Source: Pusillimonas sp. T7-7
GTDB taxonomy: Bacteria > Pseudomonadota > Gammaproteobacteria > Burkholderiales > Burkholderiaceae_B
NCBI RefSeq assembly: GCF_000209655.1
Contig: NC_015458.1
Location: 3,819,606-3,883,605, forward strand
Reading direction: 5' to 3'
DNA length: 64,000 nucleotides
Positions 1 through 10,304 of the stretch are shown in pieces. The position numbers and the translations under genes are program-made. The notes under the pieces are model-generated. The model made no database searches. It was not told where the DNA came from and saw only the letters and a program-made list of their open reading frames with translations. Numbering within the stretch: the stretch's first letter is position 1; each line of letters starts with the position of its first letter.

Positions 1-453
1 TATCGCGACCTGGCGTCGGGCGCCTTGCACCTGGCTCTGGCGCACGGCAACATTACCCCTGAAACCGAAACACTGGTCAGGGTGCACGAACCTACCAGCA
101 TGCTCGATATCCTGTTCCAGGACGCCACCGCACATAGCTGGAGCGTGCCTGACGCGCTCAAGGCCATTGTGGCGTCGCCTGCGGGCTTGCTCATCATGCT
201 TAATTGCCAAGGTTCTGCCGAGTTGCTGTTTGATCAGTTCGGGGCCTGGAACCAGCAGCCGGCCACGCAAGCCGCCGCTCCCGATCGCGAAAGCCGCTAT
301 GGTTTGCGCACCTATGGCATAGGCGCGCAAATCATGCTCGACCTGAATGTCGGCAAGGCGCGCCTTTTGGCCAAACCCAGAAAAATGCCCAGCATGGCGG
401 GCTTTTCTTTAACCATAACAGGTTACGATAGCGAACCACCTTCCACACCCTAA
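1..453 (+). CDS. ribB: RibB/RibBA C-terminal part (GTP cyclohydrolase II-like domain), 5' truncated by window edge
   Basis: The reading frame is open from base 1, so the start lies outside the window. What remains is the C-terminal domain of a bifunctional-type 3,4-dihydroxy-2-butanone 4-phosphate synthase, the enzyme that makes the four-carbon unit for lumazine. The segment reading YGLRTYGIGAQIMLDL followed by RLLAKPRKMP and the AGFSLTITGY end is the hallmark of the GTP cyclohydrolase II fold. The zinc cysteines of true GCHII would lie upstream and cannot be seen, and the domain looks diverged (many betaproteobacterial RibB proteins carry a degenerate GCHII domain). It is followed after 15 bases by ribH, its pathway partner. 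Confidence 0.88.
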   Translation, partial: YRDLASGALHLALAHGNITPETETLVRVHEPTSMLDILFQDATAHSWSVPDALKAIVASPAGLLIMLNCQGSAELLFDQFGAWNQQPATQAAAPDRESRYGLRTYGIGAQIMLDLNVGKARLLAKPRKMPSMAGFSLTITGYDSEPPSTP

Positions 454-468
454 CAGGAACTATTGATT

Positions 469-993
469 ATGAACCCTTATACCTTGTCTCCCGATCTGAA
501 CGGGGAAGGCTTGCATATCGGCATCGTGCGGGCTCGTTTCAATGAAGAAATCGGCCTGACCGAGCTTGATGCCTGCCTGGCCGAATTGGCTGAAATGGGC
601 GTAGACGAGCGCGACGTGATGGTGGTCTCGGTTCCCGGAGCTCTTGAGCTTGGTGTTACGCTGGCCCAAATGGCCGAAACTTTCGAGTTCGACGCGCTGA
701 TTGCACTGGGGGCGGTCATTCGCGGCGAAACCTACCACTTTGAAATCGTCAGCAACGAGAGCGCATCGGCCATCAGCCGCGTTTCGCTTGAAACCGGCAT
801 TCCGGTTGCCAATGGCGTGCTTACCACCGATACCGACGAGCAGGCGGAAGCCCGTGCCGCAGAAAAAGGCCGTGACTGCGCTCGTGCAGCCATCGAAATG
901 GCCAATCTGGTCGCAGCGCTTGAGCCAGAGACGGACGACGATGATGAGTACGGCGACGATGAAGACGAGGACGACGATTTTGACGACAAGTAG
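469..993 (+). CDS. ribH: 6,7-dimethyl-8-ribityllumazine synthase
   Basis: RibH condenses 5-amino-6-ribitylaminouracil with the four-carbon product of RibB to form lumazine, the penultimate riboflavin step, in a cytoplasmic 60-mer or pentamer shell. Family motifs are clear: RFNEEI near the start, VPGALELG, the [18 protein letters not shown] active-site stretch and [16 protein letters not shown] 469 is preferred over an in-frame TTG at 463 because AGGAAC sits about nine bases upstream. The oddity is the C-terminus: after the usual end at about residue 155 the protein continues with roughly 19 residues that are almost all Asp/Glu. nusB overlaps this tail. Function is certain by motif; the role of the tail is unknown. 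Confidence 0.95.
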   Translation: MNPYTLSPDLNGEGLHIGIVRARFNEEIGLTELDACLAELAEMGVDERDVMVVSVPGALELGVTLAQMAETFEFDALIALGAVIRGETYHFEIVSNESASAISRVSLETGIPVANGVLTTDTDEQAEARAAEKGRDCARAAIEMANLVAALEPETDDDDEYGDDEDEDDDFDDK

Positions 994-1480
994 AACACAG
1001 GGGGCGCCTGCGGGCGGTTCCGCCCGCAGCAATGCCCGCAGCGCGCGCAGGCGTGCGCGCGAATTCGCCTTGCAGGGTGTTTATGCCTGGTTGTTGCGAG
1101 GCGATGCCGGGCTGCAGGAAGCGGGTGAAATCGACGCGCATATCCGCGACGATGAAGAATTCCACGATGCTGACGCTACGTGGTTCAAAACATTGCTGCA
1201 CGGGGTACTGCGCGAGGCGCCCGCCCTGCGCGAGCGCTTCATGCCTCATGTCGACCGGCCGCTCGAAGAGCTTTCGCCCATCGAGCACGGCATTCTTCTG
1301 ATTGGCAGCTACGAGCTCGTCCATCATATCGAGGTACCCTACAAAGTGGCCATCAACGAGGCGGTCGAGCTGGCCAAATCATTTGGCGGCACCGACGGGT
1401 TCAAGTTCGTCAATGGCGTGCTCGATAAAATGGCCGCCGATGTCCGGTCGCAAGAAGTCCAGGCTGCCGCGCGGCGTTAG
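959..1480 (+). CDS. nusB: Transcription antitermination factor NusB
   Basis: NusB binds boxA RNA with NusE (S10) and helps antiterminate rRNA operons. The core [17 protein letters not shown], the [17 protein letters not shown] helix and the [21 protein letters not shown] segment with [11 protein letters not shown] at the end are diagnostic of NusB. The start is uncertain: ATG 959 overlaps the acidic tail of ribH by 35 bases and has no clear ribosome site. TTG 980 has GAGGA eight bases upstream and gives a more typical N-terminus. The ribH-nusB-thiL order is widely conserved, so these genes are probably cotranscribed. The boxA sequences that NusB would recognise occur in the rRNA operon of this same window. 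Confidence 0.92.
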   Translation: MKTRTTILTTSRTQGAPAGGSARSNARSARRRAREFALQGVYAWLLRGDAGLQEAGEIDAHIRDDEEFHDADATWFKTLLHGVLREAPALRERFMPHVDRPLEELSPIEHGILLIGSYELVHHIEVPYKVAINEAVELAKSFGGTDGFKFVNGVLDKMAADVRSQEVQAAARR

Positions 1481-1500
1481 CCAGCACCTGTTCAAACCAA

Positions 1501-2469
1501 GTGTCAGCCGGCCCTAACGAATTCGATCTCATTGCCCGCTACTTCACCCGTCCGGCGCCGCCCGGTTTCCTGGGCGTGGGCGATGATTGCGCCTTATTGA
1601 AGCATGCGCCAGGGTACGAGCTGGCCACCAGCACCGATTTGCTTATCGAAGGTCGCCATTTTTTTTCGGATATCGACCCGAAGGCACTTGGTCATAAGGC
1701 GCTGGCTGTCAATATTTCCGATTTGGCTGCAATGGGGGCTCAGCCTCTGGCCTGTCTCTTGAGCCTGTCTTTGCCTGATGTGGACGAAAACTGGTTAAGG
1801 GCCTTTGCCGACGGATTTTATGAGCTGGCCGAGCGTACCCAGTGCCCCTTGCTCGGAGGCGACACTACACGCAGCGTTGCGGGCGTGGTCATCAATGTTA
1901 CGGTGCTGGGGCAAGTCAAGTCCGGGCAGGCTTTGCTGCGTTCGGGCGCCAAAGTGGGTGACGATATTTGGGTAAGCGGCACGCTGGGCGCTGCTGATAT
2001 CGCCTTGCGTCTGCTGCAAGGCCGCTTGCCTGCCAATAACGATTTACTTAAAACCATCCGGCACGTATTGGAATGGCCCGAGCCGCCATGGGCCTTTGCC
2101 CAGAGCCTGGTGGGTGTGGCTCACGCCGCGCTCGACATTTCCGACGGTCTGATGCAAGATCTTGGGCATATACTCAAAGCCAGTGCTTGCGGGGCAGAGC
2201 TGGACTACACAGCGCTACCCCTGCATCCTGCCTTGCAAGGATTGGATGCCCAGCTTCTACAAGAAGCTGCCTTGGCCGGAGGGGATGTGTATCAACTTTG
2301 TTTTACGGCATCGCCAGACCAGAGCGCCCGTATACAGGATTTGGCAGATCAGGCACAATGCCGTGTTGCGCGCATAGGCCAAATCGTGGCCGAACCTGGC
2401 TTGCGCGTACGTGGTGCTGGTGGAGCCCTCATAGAGCTACCAGCCGCTGGTTTCGATCATTTTTCCTGA
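1501..2469 (+). CDS. thiL: Thiamine-monophosphate kinase
   Basis: ThiL phosphorylates thiamine phosphate to thiamine diphosphate, the last cofactor-making step. The 322-residue protein has the family landmarks: NEFDLIARYF at the N-terminus, GVGDDCALL, STDLLIEGRHFF, KALAVNISDLAAMGAQP, GGDTTRS and the ALDISDGLMQDL metal/nucleotide motif. The start is GTG 1501, twenty bases behind nusB. pgpA follows after a short gap, giving the common nusB-thiL-pgpA-pncC string. Cytoplasmic; nothing unusual seen. Confidence 0.95.
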   Translation: MSAGPNEFDLIARYFTRPAPPGFLGVGDDCALLKHAPGYELATSTDLLIEGRHFFSDIDPKALGHKALAVNISDLAAMGAQPLACLLSLSLPDVDENWLRAFADGFYELAERTQCPLLGGDTTRSVAGVVINVTVLGQVKSGQALLRSGAKVGDDIWVSGTLGAADIALRLLQGRLPANNDLLKTIRHVLEWPEPPWAFAQSLVGVAHAALDISDGLMQDLGHILKASACGAELDYTALPLHPALQGLDAQLLQEAALAGGDVYQLCFTASPDQSARIQDLADQAQCRVARIGQIVAEPGLRVRGAGGALIELPAAGFDHFS

Positions 2470-2489
2470 TATACCACAGGCGCTTTCTT

Positions 2490-3014
2490 ATGCCGGTCAT
2501 GGACCCTTCCGCTATACACGATGCCGCGCCTGAACCGACCCCGTCCTGGGTGTTCAAGTCGATCCCCCGAGTGATCGCATTTGGTTTGGGCAGCGGCTTG
2601 CTTAGACCCGGGCCCGGTACCTGGGGTACCTTGATGGGCTGGCTGTTGTGGATACTGGTAATCGGACGCCTGTCCGATGCGGTGATCGCTGCCGTCATCA
2701 TTGCCGCTTTTGCACTGGGGTGCTGGGCGTGTCAGCGTACAGGAACCGAGATGGGGCGCCCAGACCACGGCGGCATGGTCTGGGACGAAATAGTAGCCTT
2801 CTGGCTGGTCTTGTGGCTTACACCCGACAGCCTGCTGGCCCAGCTGCTGGCATTTATCATTTTTCGTCTTTTCGATATTATTAAACCGCCACCCATTCAT
2901 TTCTTCGATGGCCATTTCAAGAATGGTTTCGGAGTCATGTGGGATGATATTCTGGCGGCGGCCTACAGCTTGCTGGTGATCGCCGTACTGGTCAGATTCG
3001 AGGTGCTTTCATGA
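2490..3014 (+). CDS. pgpA: Phosphatidylglycerophosphatase A
   Basis: PgpA dephosphorylates phosphatidylglycerophosphate to phosphatidylglycerol in the inner membrane. The 174-residue protein shows the family signature GLGSGLLRPGPGTWGTL near residue 35, then the D-x-x-R-type metal site region (GRPDHGGMVWDEIVAFW) and a C-terminal IIFRLFDIIKPPPIHFFD, with several hydrophobic segments. A much longer upstream extension of the frame runs inside thiL and is rejected. ATG 2490 is used, with ATG 2499 as an alternative. Its stop overlaps the next start (ATGA), implying translational coupling to pncC. Confidence 0.92.
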   Translation: MPVMDPSAIHDAAPEPTPSWVFKSIPRVIAFGLGSGLLRPGPGTWGTLMGWLLWILVIGRLSDAVIAAVIIAAFALGCWACQRTGTEMGRPDHGGMVWDEIVAFWLVLWLTPDSLLAQLLAFIIFRLFDIIKPPPIHFFDGHFKNGFGVMWDDILAAAYSLLVIAVLVRFEVLS

Positions 3015-3517
3015 ACAATGACGCTGTATCTTTGCATGCGCCCAATCTGGGAAACCTATTGATAGAGCACGGCTGGATGTTCGCTTGTGCCGAATCGTGC
3101 ACCGGCGGTTTGCTGGCTGCCGCCATGACCAATACGCCTGGGTCCAGTGCCTGGTTTGACCGCGGTTTTGTCACCTATAGCAATCAGGCCAAGGTCGAAC
3201 AACTGGGCGTCAGCACCGACACGCTAGACCGTTTTGGTGCTGTCAGCGAAGAAACCGCCATGGAGATGGCGGCCGGCGTGTTGGCTGCCACCAAGTTGTC
3301 GCAACTGGCCATATCCACCACCGGCATAGCGGGGCCGGGCGGTGGTACACCGGGCAAACCGGTGGGCATGGTGTGCTTTGGCTTTGCCCAGCGCGTGGGC
3401 AAAGGCGTGGTTACGCGCGCAGCAACCAAAATATTCGAAGGCGACCGCGCTCAGATTCGCAATGCTTCTGTGGCGTTTGCCCTGAAAACCGCCATTCAGA
3501 TTATCGAGCCGCGTTAA
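3011..3517 (+). CDS. pncC: Nicotinamide-nucleotide amidohydrolase (CinA C-terminal family)
   Basis: This is the short 168-residue form of CinA, consisting only of the deamidase domain that converts nicotinamide mononucleotide to nicotinic acid mononucleotide in NAD recycling. [23 protein letters not shown] carries the conserved serine/glycine loop, and [24 protein letters not shown] residues follow at about residue 105 (here [11 protein letters not shown]). It starts on the overlapping ATGA of pgpA. Its last 17 bases overlap the end of pyrF on the other strand. Confidence 0.92.
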   Translation: MNNDAVSLHAPNLGNLLIEHGWMFACAESCTGGLLAAAMTNTPGSSAWFDRGFVTYSNQAKVEQLGVSTDTLDRFGAVSEETAMEMAAGVLAATKLSQLAISTTGIAGPGGGTPGKPVGMVCFGFAQRVGKGVVTRAATKIFEGDRAQIRNASVAFALKTAIQIIEPR

Positions 3518-4316
3518 TGGCATCGCGCGTGGCACGCGCCGCAAGGGCGGCTGCTTCGCGCCAATCGTCGCCGCCACTGGCGTACAGGATGGCGCGTGAT
3601 GAATTGATCATCATGCCGGTGCCTAGGCTGTTGCTTCCGGCCTTTACTGTGGCCGGAATATCACCGCCTTGCGCACCTATGCCGGGAATCAGCAATGGCA
3701 TATCGCCTACGCGTGCCCGCACCTTGGCAATTTCTTCCGGAAAGGTCGCCCCTACCACCAAGGCGCACTGACCGTTGGTGTTCCATTTTTCGGCAGCGAG
3801 CGATGCCACTTGCAGATACAGCGGCGTGCCGTCAGCGGACTCGATGAACTGCAGATCAGAGCCGCCCTTGTTGGAGGTGCGGCACAAGATAATGACGCCT
3901 TTGCTTTTCCATGACAGATAAGGTTCCAGTGTATCGAAGCCCATATAGGGGCTGACTGTTACGGCATCGGCCTGATAGCGCTCGAATGCTTCGCGGGCAT
4001 ACTGTTCGGCGGTTGAGCCAATATCGCCACGCTTGGCATCCAGCACTATGGGCAAGCCCGGATGATGCTCAAGAATATAGCTGCAAAGCGCTTCCAGCTG
4101 GTCTTCAGCACGCTGAGCCGAAAAATAGGCGATTTGCGGCTTGATGGCGCAGGCATAGGGCGCGGTGACATCGATGATGGCACGACAGAACTCAAAAATG
4201 GCATCTGAGCGCCCCTGCAGCTCTGCAGGAAACCGTTGAGGATCAGGGTCCAGGCCCACCGTGAGCATGGAGTCGGACGAGGCCCAGGCTTGCTGCAGTT
4301 TTTGAGTGAAGATCAT
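3501..4316 (-). CDS. pyrF: Orotidine 5'-phosphate decarboxylase
   Basis: PyrF decarboxylates OMP to UMP, the last de novo pyrimidine step. The 271-residue length and the motifs ([26 protein letters not shown] and the catalytic [16 protein letters not shown] with its Lys/Asp charge network) identify the longer type-2 PyrF common in betaproteobacteria. Transcribed towards pncC, with the two genes sharing 17 bases at their 3' ends. Stand-alone promoter presumably in the 126 bases before dgkA's end. Confidence 0.94.
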   Translation of the reverse strand: MIFTQKLQQAWASSDSMLTVGLDPDPQRFPAELQGRSDAIFEFCRAIIDVTAPYACAIKPQIAYFSAQRAEDQLEALCSYILEHHPGLPIVLDAKRGDIGSTAEQYAREAFERYQADAVTVSPYMGFDTLEPYLSWKSKGVIILCRTSNKGGSDLQFIESADGTPLYLQVASLAAEKWNTNGQCALVVGATFPEEIAKVRARVGDMPLLIPGIGAQGGDIPATVKAGSNSLGTGMMINSSRAILYASGGDDWREAAALAARATRDAINAAR

Positions 4317-4442
4317 GTAATGGTCTGTAGAGTAATGCGTATCGGTTTCAGGCTGTGATTATAGGCGCAAGGCTTGTTGCCTCTTTTCTGGTCGCAAGAG
4401 CTCGCCGGCATCATGCGGGGTATATTGTGCGGCGCCTGCCTG

Positions 4443-4829
4443 CTACCAAAAATGCGAGGCAATCACGCCCAGCCAGACGAGCGTGCCAAAAAGAATGGAT
4501 AGCATGACGGCGGCGCTGCCCAGATCCTTGGCGCGACCTATCAAAGGGTGGTCGTCAAGGGTGATGGTGTCGGCAAGTGCCTCTAGGCCAGAGTTCAGCA
4601 ATTCGATCACCAGTACGAAGAACAGCGTGCCCAGCAGCATCAGGACTTCATTGAAACTGCGGCCTAGCCAGATCGCAACTGGCGCCAAAACAGCCACTAG
4701 CAGAAGCTCTTGCCGAAAGGCGGCTTCGTGCCGGAATGCTGCGCCAAGGCCTTGTGCCGAATAGCGCAGGGCGTTGTATAAACGGCCAATACCGCCTTTG
4801 CTTTTGTAGGGGGAGTCAAGCGGGGTCAT
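4443..4829 (-). CDS. dgkA: Diacylglycerol kinase
   Basis: DgkA phosphorylates diacylglycerol released during membrane-derived oligosaccharide or lipid turnover, at the inner membrane. The 128-residue protein has the family core EAAFRQEL near residue 38 and FVLVIELLNSGLEALADTITL, with the catalytic glutamates and the three hydrophobic helices. The frame is open further upstream, but ATG 4829 gives the normal length and N-terminus (KSKGGIGRLYNALRYSAQGLGAAFRHE). It lies downstream of groEL on the same strand, beyond the groEL terminator. Confidence 0.92.
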   Translation of the reverse strand: MTPLDSPYKSKGGIGRLYNALRYSAQGLGAAFRHEAAFRQELLLVAVLAPVAIWLGRSFNEVLMLLGTLFFVLVIELLNSGLEALADTITLDDHPLIGRAKDLGSAAVMLSILFGTLVWLGVIASHFW

Positions 4830-4906
4830 GGTTGTCCAGGCAGCAAGTGGACAATCATTATAGGACTCCTTCTTTACAAGTAGACCGGCACGAGGGCAGA
4901 GCGGCC

Positions 4907-4938
4907 AATAAAAAACCCCCGACGCGAGCCGGAGGTTT
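4907..4938 (-). terminator. Rho-independent terminator of groESL
   Basis: Read on the minus strand, AAAACCTCCG pairs with CGGGGGTTTT (one G-U wobble) around an eight-base loop and is followed by a T-rich run. It lies 52 bases beyond the groEL stop and would separate groESL from dgkA. Confidence 0.8.
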
Positions 4939-4989
4939 TGTGCAGCCATCCGGGCGCGGGCGCCCGGATGGTGGTGTGGCGTAAGAGGC

Positions 4990-6666
<1,677 letters not shown>

Positions 6667-6954
6667 TTACAGAACCACGGCGAGGATCTCTTCCTCGCGG
6701 ATGACGAGGACTTCTTCGCCATCAACCTTGACCGTTTGGCCGGCATATTTGCCGAACAGAACCTTGTCGCCTACTTTCAGGTCAACAGGCTGAACCTTGC
6801 CGTCGTCAGACCGTTTGCCGGGACCGACAGCAATGACTTCACCCTGATCGGGCTTTTCAGTCGCGCTTTCAGGGATGACGATACCCGAGGCGGTAGTGCG
6901 CTCGTTGTCCAGACGCTTGATGATCACGCGATCATGCAAAGGACGCAGTGCCAT
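6667..6954 (-). CDS. groES: Co-chaperonin GroES (10 kDa, Hsp10)
   Basis: GroES caps the GroEL cavity. The 95-residue protein starts [15 protein letters not shown] and contains the mobile loop [21 protein letters not shown] and the [12 protein letters not shown] and [13 protein letters not shown] ends typical of the family. ATG 6954 is chosen over an in-frame start 18 bases upstream because AGGAG lies seven bases before it and it matches the universal N-terminus. First gene of the heat-shock operon. Confidence 0.97.
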   Translation of the reverse strand: MALRPLHDRVIIKRLDNERTTASGIVIPESATEKPDQGEVIAVGPGKRSDDGKVQPVDLKVGDKVLFGKYAGQTVKVDGEEVLVIREEEILAVVL

Positions 6955-7013
6955 GGAGGAACTCCTGTTCAAAAATATTAAGGGTTAACAATAAAAAAGC
7001 AGAGAGGATGATG

Positions 7014-7040
7014 TTAGCACTCAACCCCTTCGAGTGCTAA
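7014..7040 (-). promoter_or_regulatory. CIRCE operator (HrcA binding site)
   Basis: TTAGCACTC, a nine-base spacer and GAGTGCTAA form a perfect inverted repeat that matches the CIRCE consensus at every position. It lies 60 bases upstream of groES, overlapping the expected transcription start. HrcA repression of groESL is the known role of this element. Confidence 0.96.
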
Positions 7041-7068
7041 TTATAGGGATGAAGTTGGATTCTTCAAG
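7040..7068 (-). promoter_or_regulatory. groESL promoter, sigma70-like with possible sigma32 overlap
   Basis: On the minus strand TTGAAG and TATAAT are separated by 16 bases, a strong housekeeping promoter. The same stretch also reads CTTGAA, 14 bases, CCCTATAAT, which resembles a heat-shock sigma32 promoter. The start of transcription would fall inside the CIRCE element, as expected for HrcA control. Confidence 0.65.
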
Positions 7069-7094
7069 AGGGGGCGAGGGCCTTGTTACAAATT

Positions 7095-8270
7095 TCAGCG
7101 CCTGCGCTGCCAGAACGGATGCTCAGCCCAGCGTGGTTGGGTACGATAGTAGAAGTCTTTATGCGACAGGTATGTTTGCCAAAGTTGCTGCTGTTGCGCG
7201 GCATACTGATGAATGTGCGCGTTGTGGCTCCCCAGTCCTGCTGTGCCCTCAGGGCAGTCTGTCAATGCGTAGTGGATCATATGCCCGGCGTGGCTGCCTG
7301 TTCTGAGCGCCTTGTCGATGCCTTGCGACGACAGCGGGTCGTAGGCCTGGGCGGCATCGCCCACCGCCATCCAGGCGTCACCGCAGAAGTCCTGCAGTCG
7401 CTGGCTGTTGGCTGGTGCTCCTCGGATTGTTCCGCAAGGGAGGTAACCCCGGGCTTTGAGTAATGGCGCAAGATGCGTCGAGCTATCCAGCAGTTGATCA
7501 AAGCCTGGCCCGGTGGCCGCCATTCTTGCCGCCGGCAGATCTTTGTCGGAGTGCCAAACCACCAATCGCCTGGTTTCATTGTTTTCGGCGCCGGGCAGGC
7601 GGTTGCTATACCACCAGCCGTGCGGCGCGGCCTCAATTCGCGTATAGCGGTCGTCATCGTCACCAGAGCAGGAAAACCATTGCGCATAGGCGAACAAACA
7701 GTCGTGGCGGGTGATCGGAACACCGAGAGCCTTGGCCACGACCGCCCGCCGACCGGAGCAGTCAACCAGGTAACGTGCGTGATGCTGTTGCGTCTGTGTG
7801 TCCGAGCTTAGCTTTAGTTGCCAATTGAAAGGACCGTCAGCGATACGCATGCATGATTCAAAACGGACGCCTTTGAGCAAGGTGGCCCCGGCGGCAACTG
7901 CGCTGGAGCGCAATGCCTCATCGAAAGCCAACCGTTCCACGCATAGCCCGAAGCCGGTCATCGTGAAGAAAAAGTCGGTGATGTCGGCCTGCTCTGTTGT
8001 CCATAGCGAAACGTTGCCAGCTGTTCTGAAAAGGCCCGGAAGGCTTTGTGCTGGATCTTCAAGGTCTCCCAGGAAGTGCTTGACCAGACCGACAGAGGTT
8101 GGCGGCAGTGATTCGCCCAGCTTGAAGCGCGGTGACGTGCGCTCTTCCAGCAAGAGCACACGCTGGCCGAACTTGGCCAGCGTGATTGCGGTTGCCGTAC
8201 CTGCGGGCCCGGCGCCGACAATAACAACGTCCCATGTTGTGTTGGTCCGGCCGTGTCCGGTCAGTGGCAA
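7095..8270 (-). CDS. LodB-like FAD-dependent oxidoreductase (quinoprotein maturation)
   Basis: A 391-residue flavoprotein with the FAD-binding VVIVGAGPAGTAT at residues 15-27, LLLEER at the end of the second strand, a PRFKLGESLPP loop and GDAAQAYDPLSSQG at 304-317. These belong to the p-hydroxybenzoate hydroxylase/tryptophan-halogenase-like group. Beginning three bases behind a LodA-family gene, it is best read as LodB, the partner flavoprotein needed to build the cysteine-tryptophylquinone of LodA-type oxidases. That role is inferred from gene context plus fold. The halogenase WxWxIP motif is not seen. It ends 55 bases before the CIRCE element of groESL, with no obvious terminator between them. 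Confidence 0.82.
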   Translation of the reverse strand: MPLTGHGRTNTTWDVVIVGAGPAGTATAITLAKFGQRVLLLEERTSPRFKLGESLPPTSVGLVKHFLGDLEDPAQSLPGLFRTAGNVSLWTTEQADITDFFFTMTGFGLCVERLAFDEALRSSAVAAGATLLKGVRFESCMRIADGPFNWQLKLSSDTQTQQHHARYLVDCSGRRAVVAKALGVPITRHDCLFAYAQWFSCSGDDDDRYTRIEAAPHGWWYSNRLPGAENNETRRLVVWHSDKDLPAARMAATGPGFDQLLDSSTHLAPLLKARGYLPCGTIRGAPANSQRLQDFCGDAWMAVGDAAQAYDPLSSQGIDKALRTGSHAGHMIHYALTDCPEGTAGLGSHNAHIHQYAAQQQQLWQTYLSHKDFYYRTQPRWAEHPFWQRRR

Positions 8271-8273
8271 GAA

Positions 8274-10274
8274 TTACTTTCCTTTGGCAGGCGGCTGGTT
8301 CAGTGCCGGGGATCGCTCTTGTTCGACGAACACGGTCGAGCCCTGGTCTTTCACAAAGCTGCCGTCTTCGGCCTTGAGTGGAAGCACCATACCCAGTTTC
8401 GACCACGCATATTCCATCTGATGGAAACCATCGGTGGACGATAGCGGTTCGCCGTCGGCGTCGTATCCGCGGAACCACTCTTTATAGGTTCTGGTCTGGG
8501 TTTTTGGATCGTACTCGAAGACGATATCTGGCCGTTGTGTTGGCCACCATGCCACGTTACACGACCAGAAGTCGCCCTGCCAGGGGCTGGACATATAGGC
8601 AGAGATGGCGCCGGGCTCGTTGTCTTTGCCCACGCGAAACGCCTCGGCGAAATACTCTCTATAGAGAATCAAGTAGGGGAATTCTATGCCTGGGTGGAAG
8701 CCGCCGCCGATGGTGGGTTGGAGCGCCGAGCTATCGAGGGCGTGGGGCTGTTCGGCTAATGGCAACTGTTCCAGGGATAAGGGGTCTTGTAGAGCGCCGA
8801 CTTCAAAATTTCCATCTGCCCAATTCTTCATATGCTTCAGCTGCCAGTCGGTCAAGCTTAAGAATTGGTCTGGGAAATCGTTGCCCAGTTGCTGATTCTG
8901 CAAGGGTTTGCCCGCTGTGCCCCACAGCTTGGGCATTTTGGAGCTGTCTTCGGCGCGTTGGAACTCTTCGTTCTTCCAGCTGGTGGGCCGCTGCGGAGGA
9001 GCAGGCAACAATGTGTCGACCAGCCGCCCGTTTTTCCCGGGAGCATGCCGCATCAGGCCATAGATTCTTTGCCTTATCGGCTTGCTTTGTTCGCTTGGGT
9101 CGGCCAGCAACGCCATGTACTGGGGCAGGAGCAAGTTGCCCGGTTGCCCTGGGCCGTGGGCGCGATTCTTGGTTTCGGGCAGTGTGCCCGCCGCCTCGGC
9201 GCTTACCCAGCCGTAATTGACCGCATTGGCAAAAATTGGATAGACGTCGCGATAGAAGTTTGTTTTCTGGTCCGTGTAGGGGTAAGCCTCGGGAAAGGCT
9301 TCGTAGACACGATCCAGAATGGACACTACGTGGTACATGTGGGGTGCAAACTTCGGAGGCGCGGTGACGATCCATGCCCCTGCCCGTGGATTCCTCGTGC
9401 CTTCGTCCGTGGCTGATTTCACGTCGTCGCGTGTGCTTAAGACAGTGCCGTCCTTGAGCGTGACGGTGACATCGATCTCACCGCCGCAGGTATCGTCCCA
9501 CCAACCTGGAATGTTGAAGTAGGCGAACTGGTTTGTCAGTGGGTTTTTGCCGTTATCAGGGCCATTAGGCGGGGAGACTGTTTCGCTTGGATTGGATAGT
9601 TCGACTTTAGGCGTTGTGACGCATTCGCCTTTTCCGGGCGCGGGAACGAACAGCAGACGATCCTTGGAATCCAGGCGCAGCTGGCCCAACTCGATGTCTT
9701 TGGCGGCTTTATAAGTGACCTCGACTTCTTGCGACAGATCTTTTGGCGTGAAACCTTCAAAACGCAATTCGCCTGGCAATGTGCCTTTTTCAATGCCGGT
9801 GAAAACATCGCCTTTCATGACAATGGGGCCTGCTTGCCCGGATGCGATTGTGTGCACGCCGGGATCGATGATGAGTTTATCGCGTTCGATCGGCTTCTTG
9901 CCGGGCTGGATGGATGGGTTGCGCAACGCGTCCGGGTCAAACAAATATGCGCCCTGAAACGCATAATTGGCCGCTTTCATGTTTCTTACATGAACCCGCC
10001 AGTTCAGGGATTGAACCAGATCCGAATCTGATGTGAGCTCTGCAATGACCTTGTCGTCGGCATCGTAGGCGTATACCCGATACCGCTGCGCCTGGCGTTT
10101 TAATCGCGCCCCGCTGTCGCGGTAGCTTCCTCCGTTCGGCCCCGGGCCATCGTTGCCGCCCGGGTCGACCACGACCCCCGGCGCTTCAGGTCCAATGTAA
10201 AACTCGTCGCTGTCTCCCAGGCGGGCAATGCCAATACCAGGATGGACACGAATGCTTTTGATTTGTTCGGACAC
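8274..10274 (-). CDS. LodA/GoxA-family oxidase (CTQ-type amino-acid oxidase homologue)
   Basis: A 666-residue cytoplasmic-looking protein without its own signal peptide. The N-terminal IRVHPGIGIARLGDSDEFYIGPE and the C-terminal IGGGFHPGIE (522-531) and YMSSPWQGDFWSCNVAWWPTQRP (560-582) blocks are signatures of the L-lysine 6-oxidase/glycine oxidase family. In these enzymes a Trp and an upstream Cys are fused into cysteine tryptophylquinone, and the enzyme deaminates an amino acid with release of peroxide and ammonia. Trp565 in PWQ is the likely quinone tryptophan. The only cysteines are 218, 263 and 572, so the partner cysteine expected some 45-65 residues before Trp565 is missing. The substrate cannot be told from sequence. 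It lies between a small Tat protein and a LodB-like gene in one operon. Confidence 0.85.
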   Translation of the reverse strand: MSEQIKSIRVHPGIGIARLGDSDEFYIGPEAPGVVVDPGGNDGPGPNGGSYRDSGARLKRQAQRYRVYAYDADDKVIAELTSDSDLVQSLNWRVHVRNMKAANYAFQGAYLFDPDALRNPSIQPGKKPIERDKLIIDPGVHTIASGQAGPIVMKGDVFTGIEKGTLPGELRFEGFTPKDLSQEVEVTYKAAKDIELGQLRLDSKDRLLFVPAPGKGECVTTPKVELSNPSETVSPPNGPDNGKNPLTNQFAYFNIPGWWDDTCGGEIDVTVTLKDGTVLSTRDDVKSATDEGTRNPRAGAWIVTAPPKFAPHMYHVVSILDRVYEAFPEAYPYTDQKTNFYRDVYPIFANAVNYGWVSAEAAGTLPETKNRAHGPGQPGNLLLPQYMALLADPSEQSKPIRQRIYGLMRHAPGKNGRLVDTLLPAPPQRPTSWKNEEFQRAEDSSKMPKLWGTAGKPLQNQQLGNDFPDQFLSLTDWQLKHMKNWADGNFEVGALQDPLSLEQLPLAEQPHALDSSALQPTIGGGFHPGIEFPYLILYREYFAEAFRVGKDNEPGAISAYMSSPWQGDFWSCNVAWWPTQRPDIVFEYDPKTQTRTYKEWFRGYDADGEPLSSTDGFHQMEYAWSKLGMVLPLKAEDGSFVKDQGSTVFVEQERSPALNQPPAKGK

Positions 10275-10304
10275 GATTCTCTTCCTTTTTCAGAACCTGG
10301 TTGC

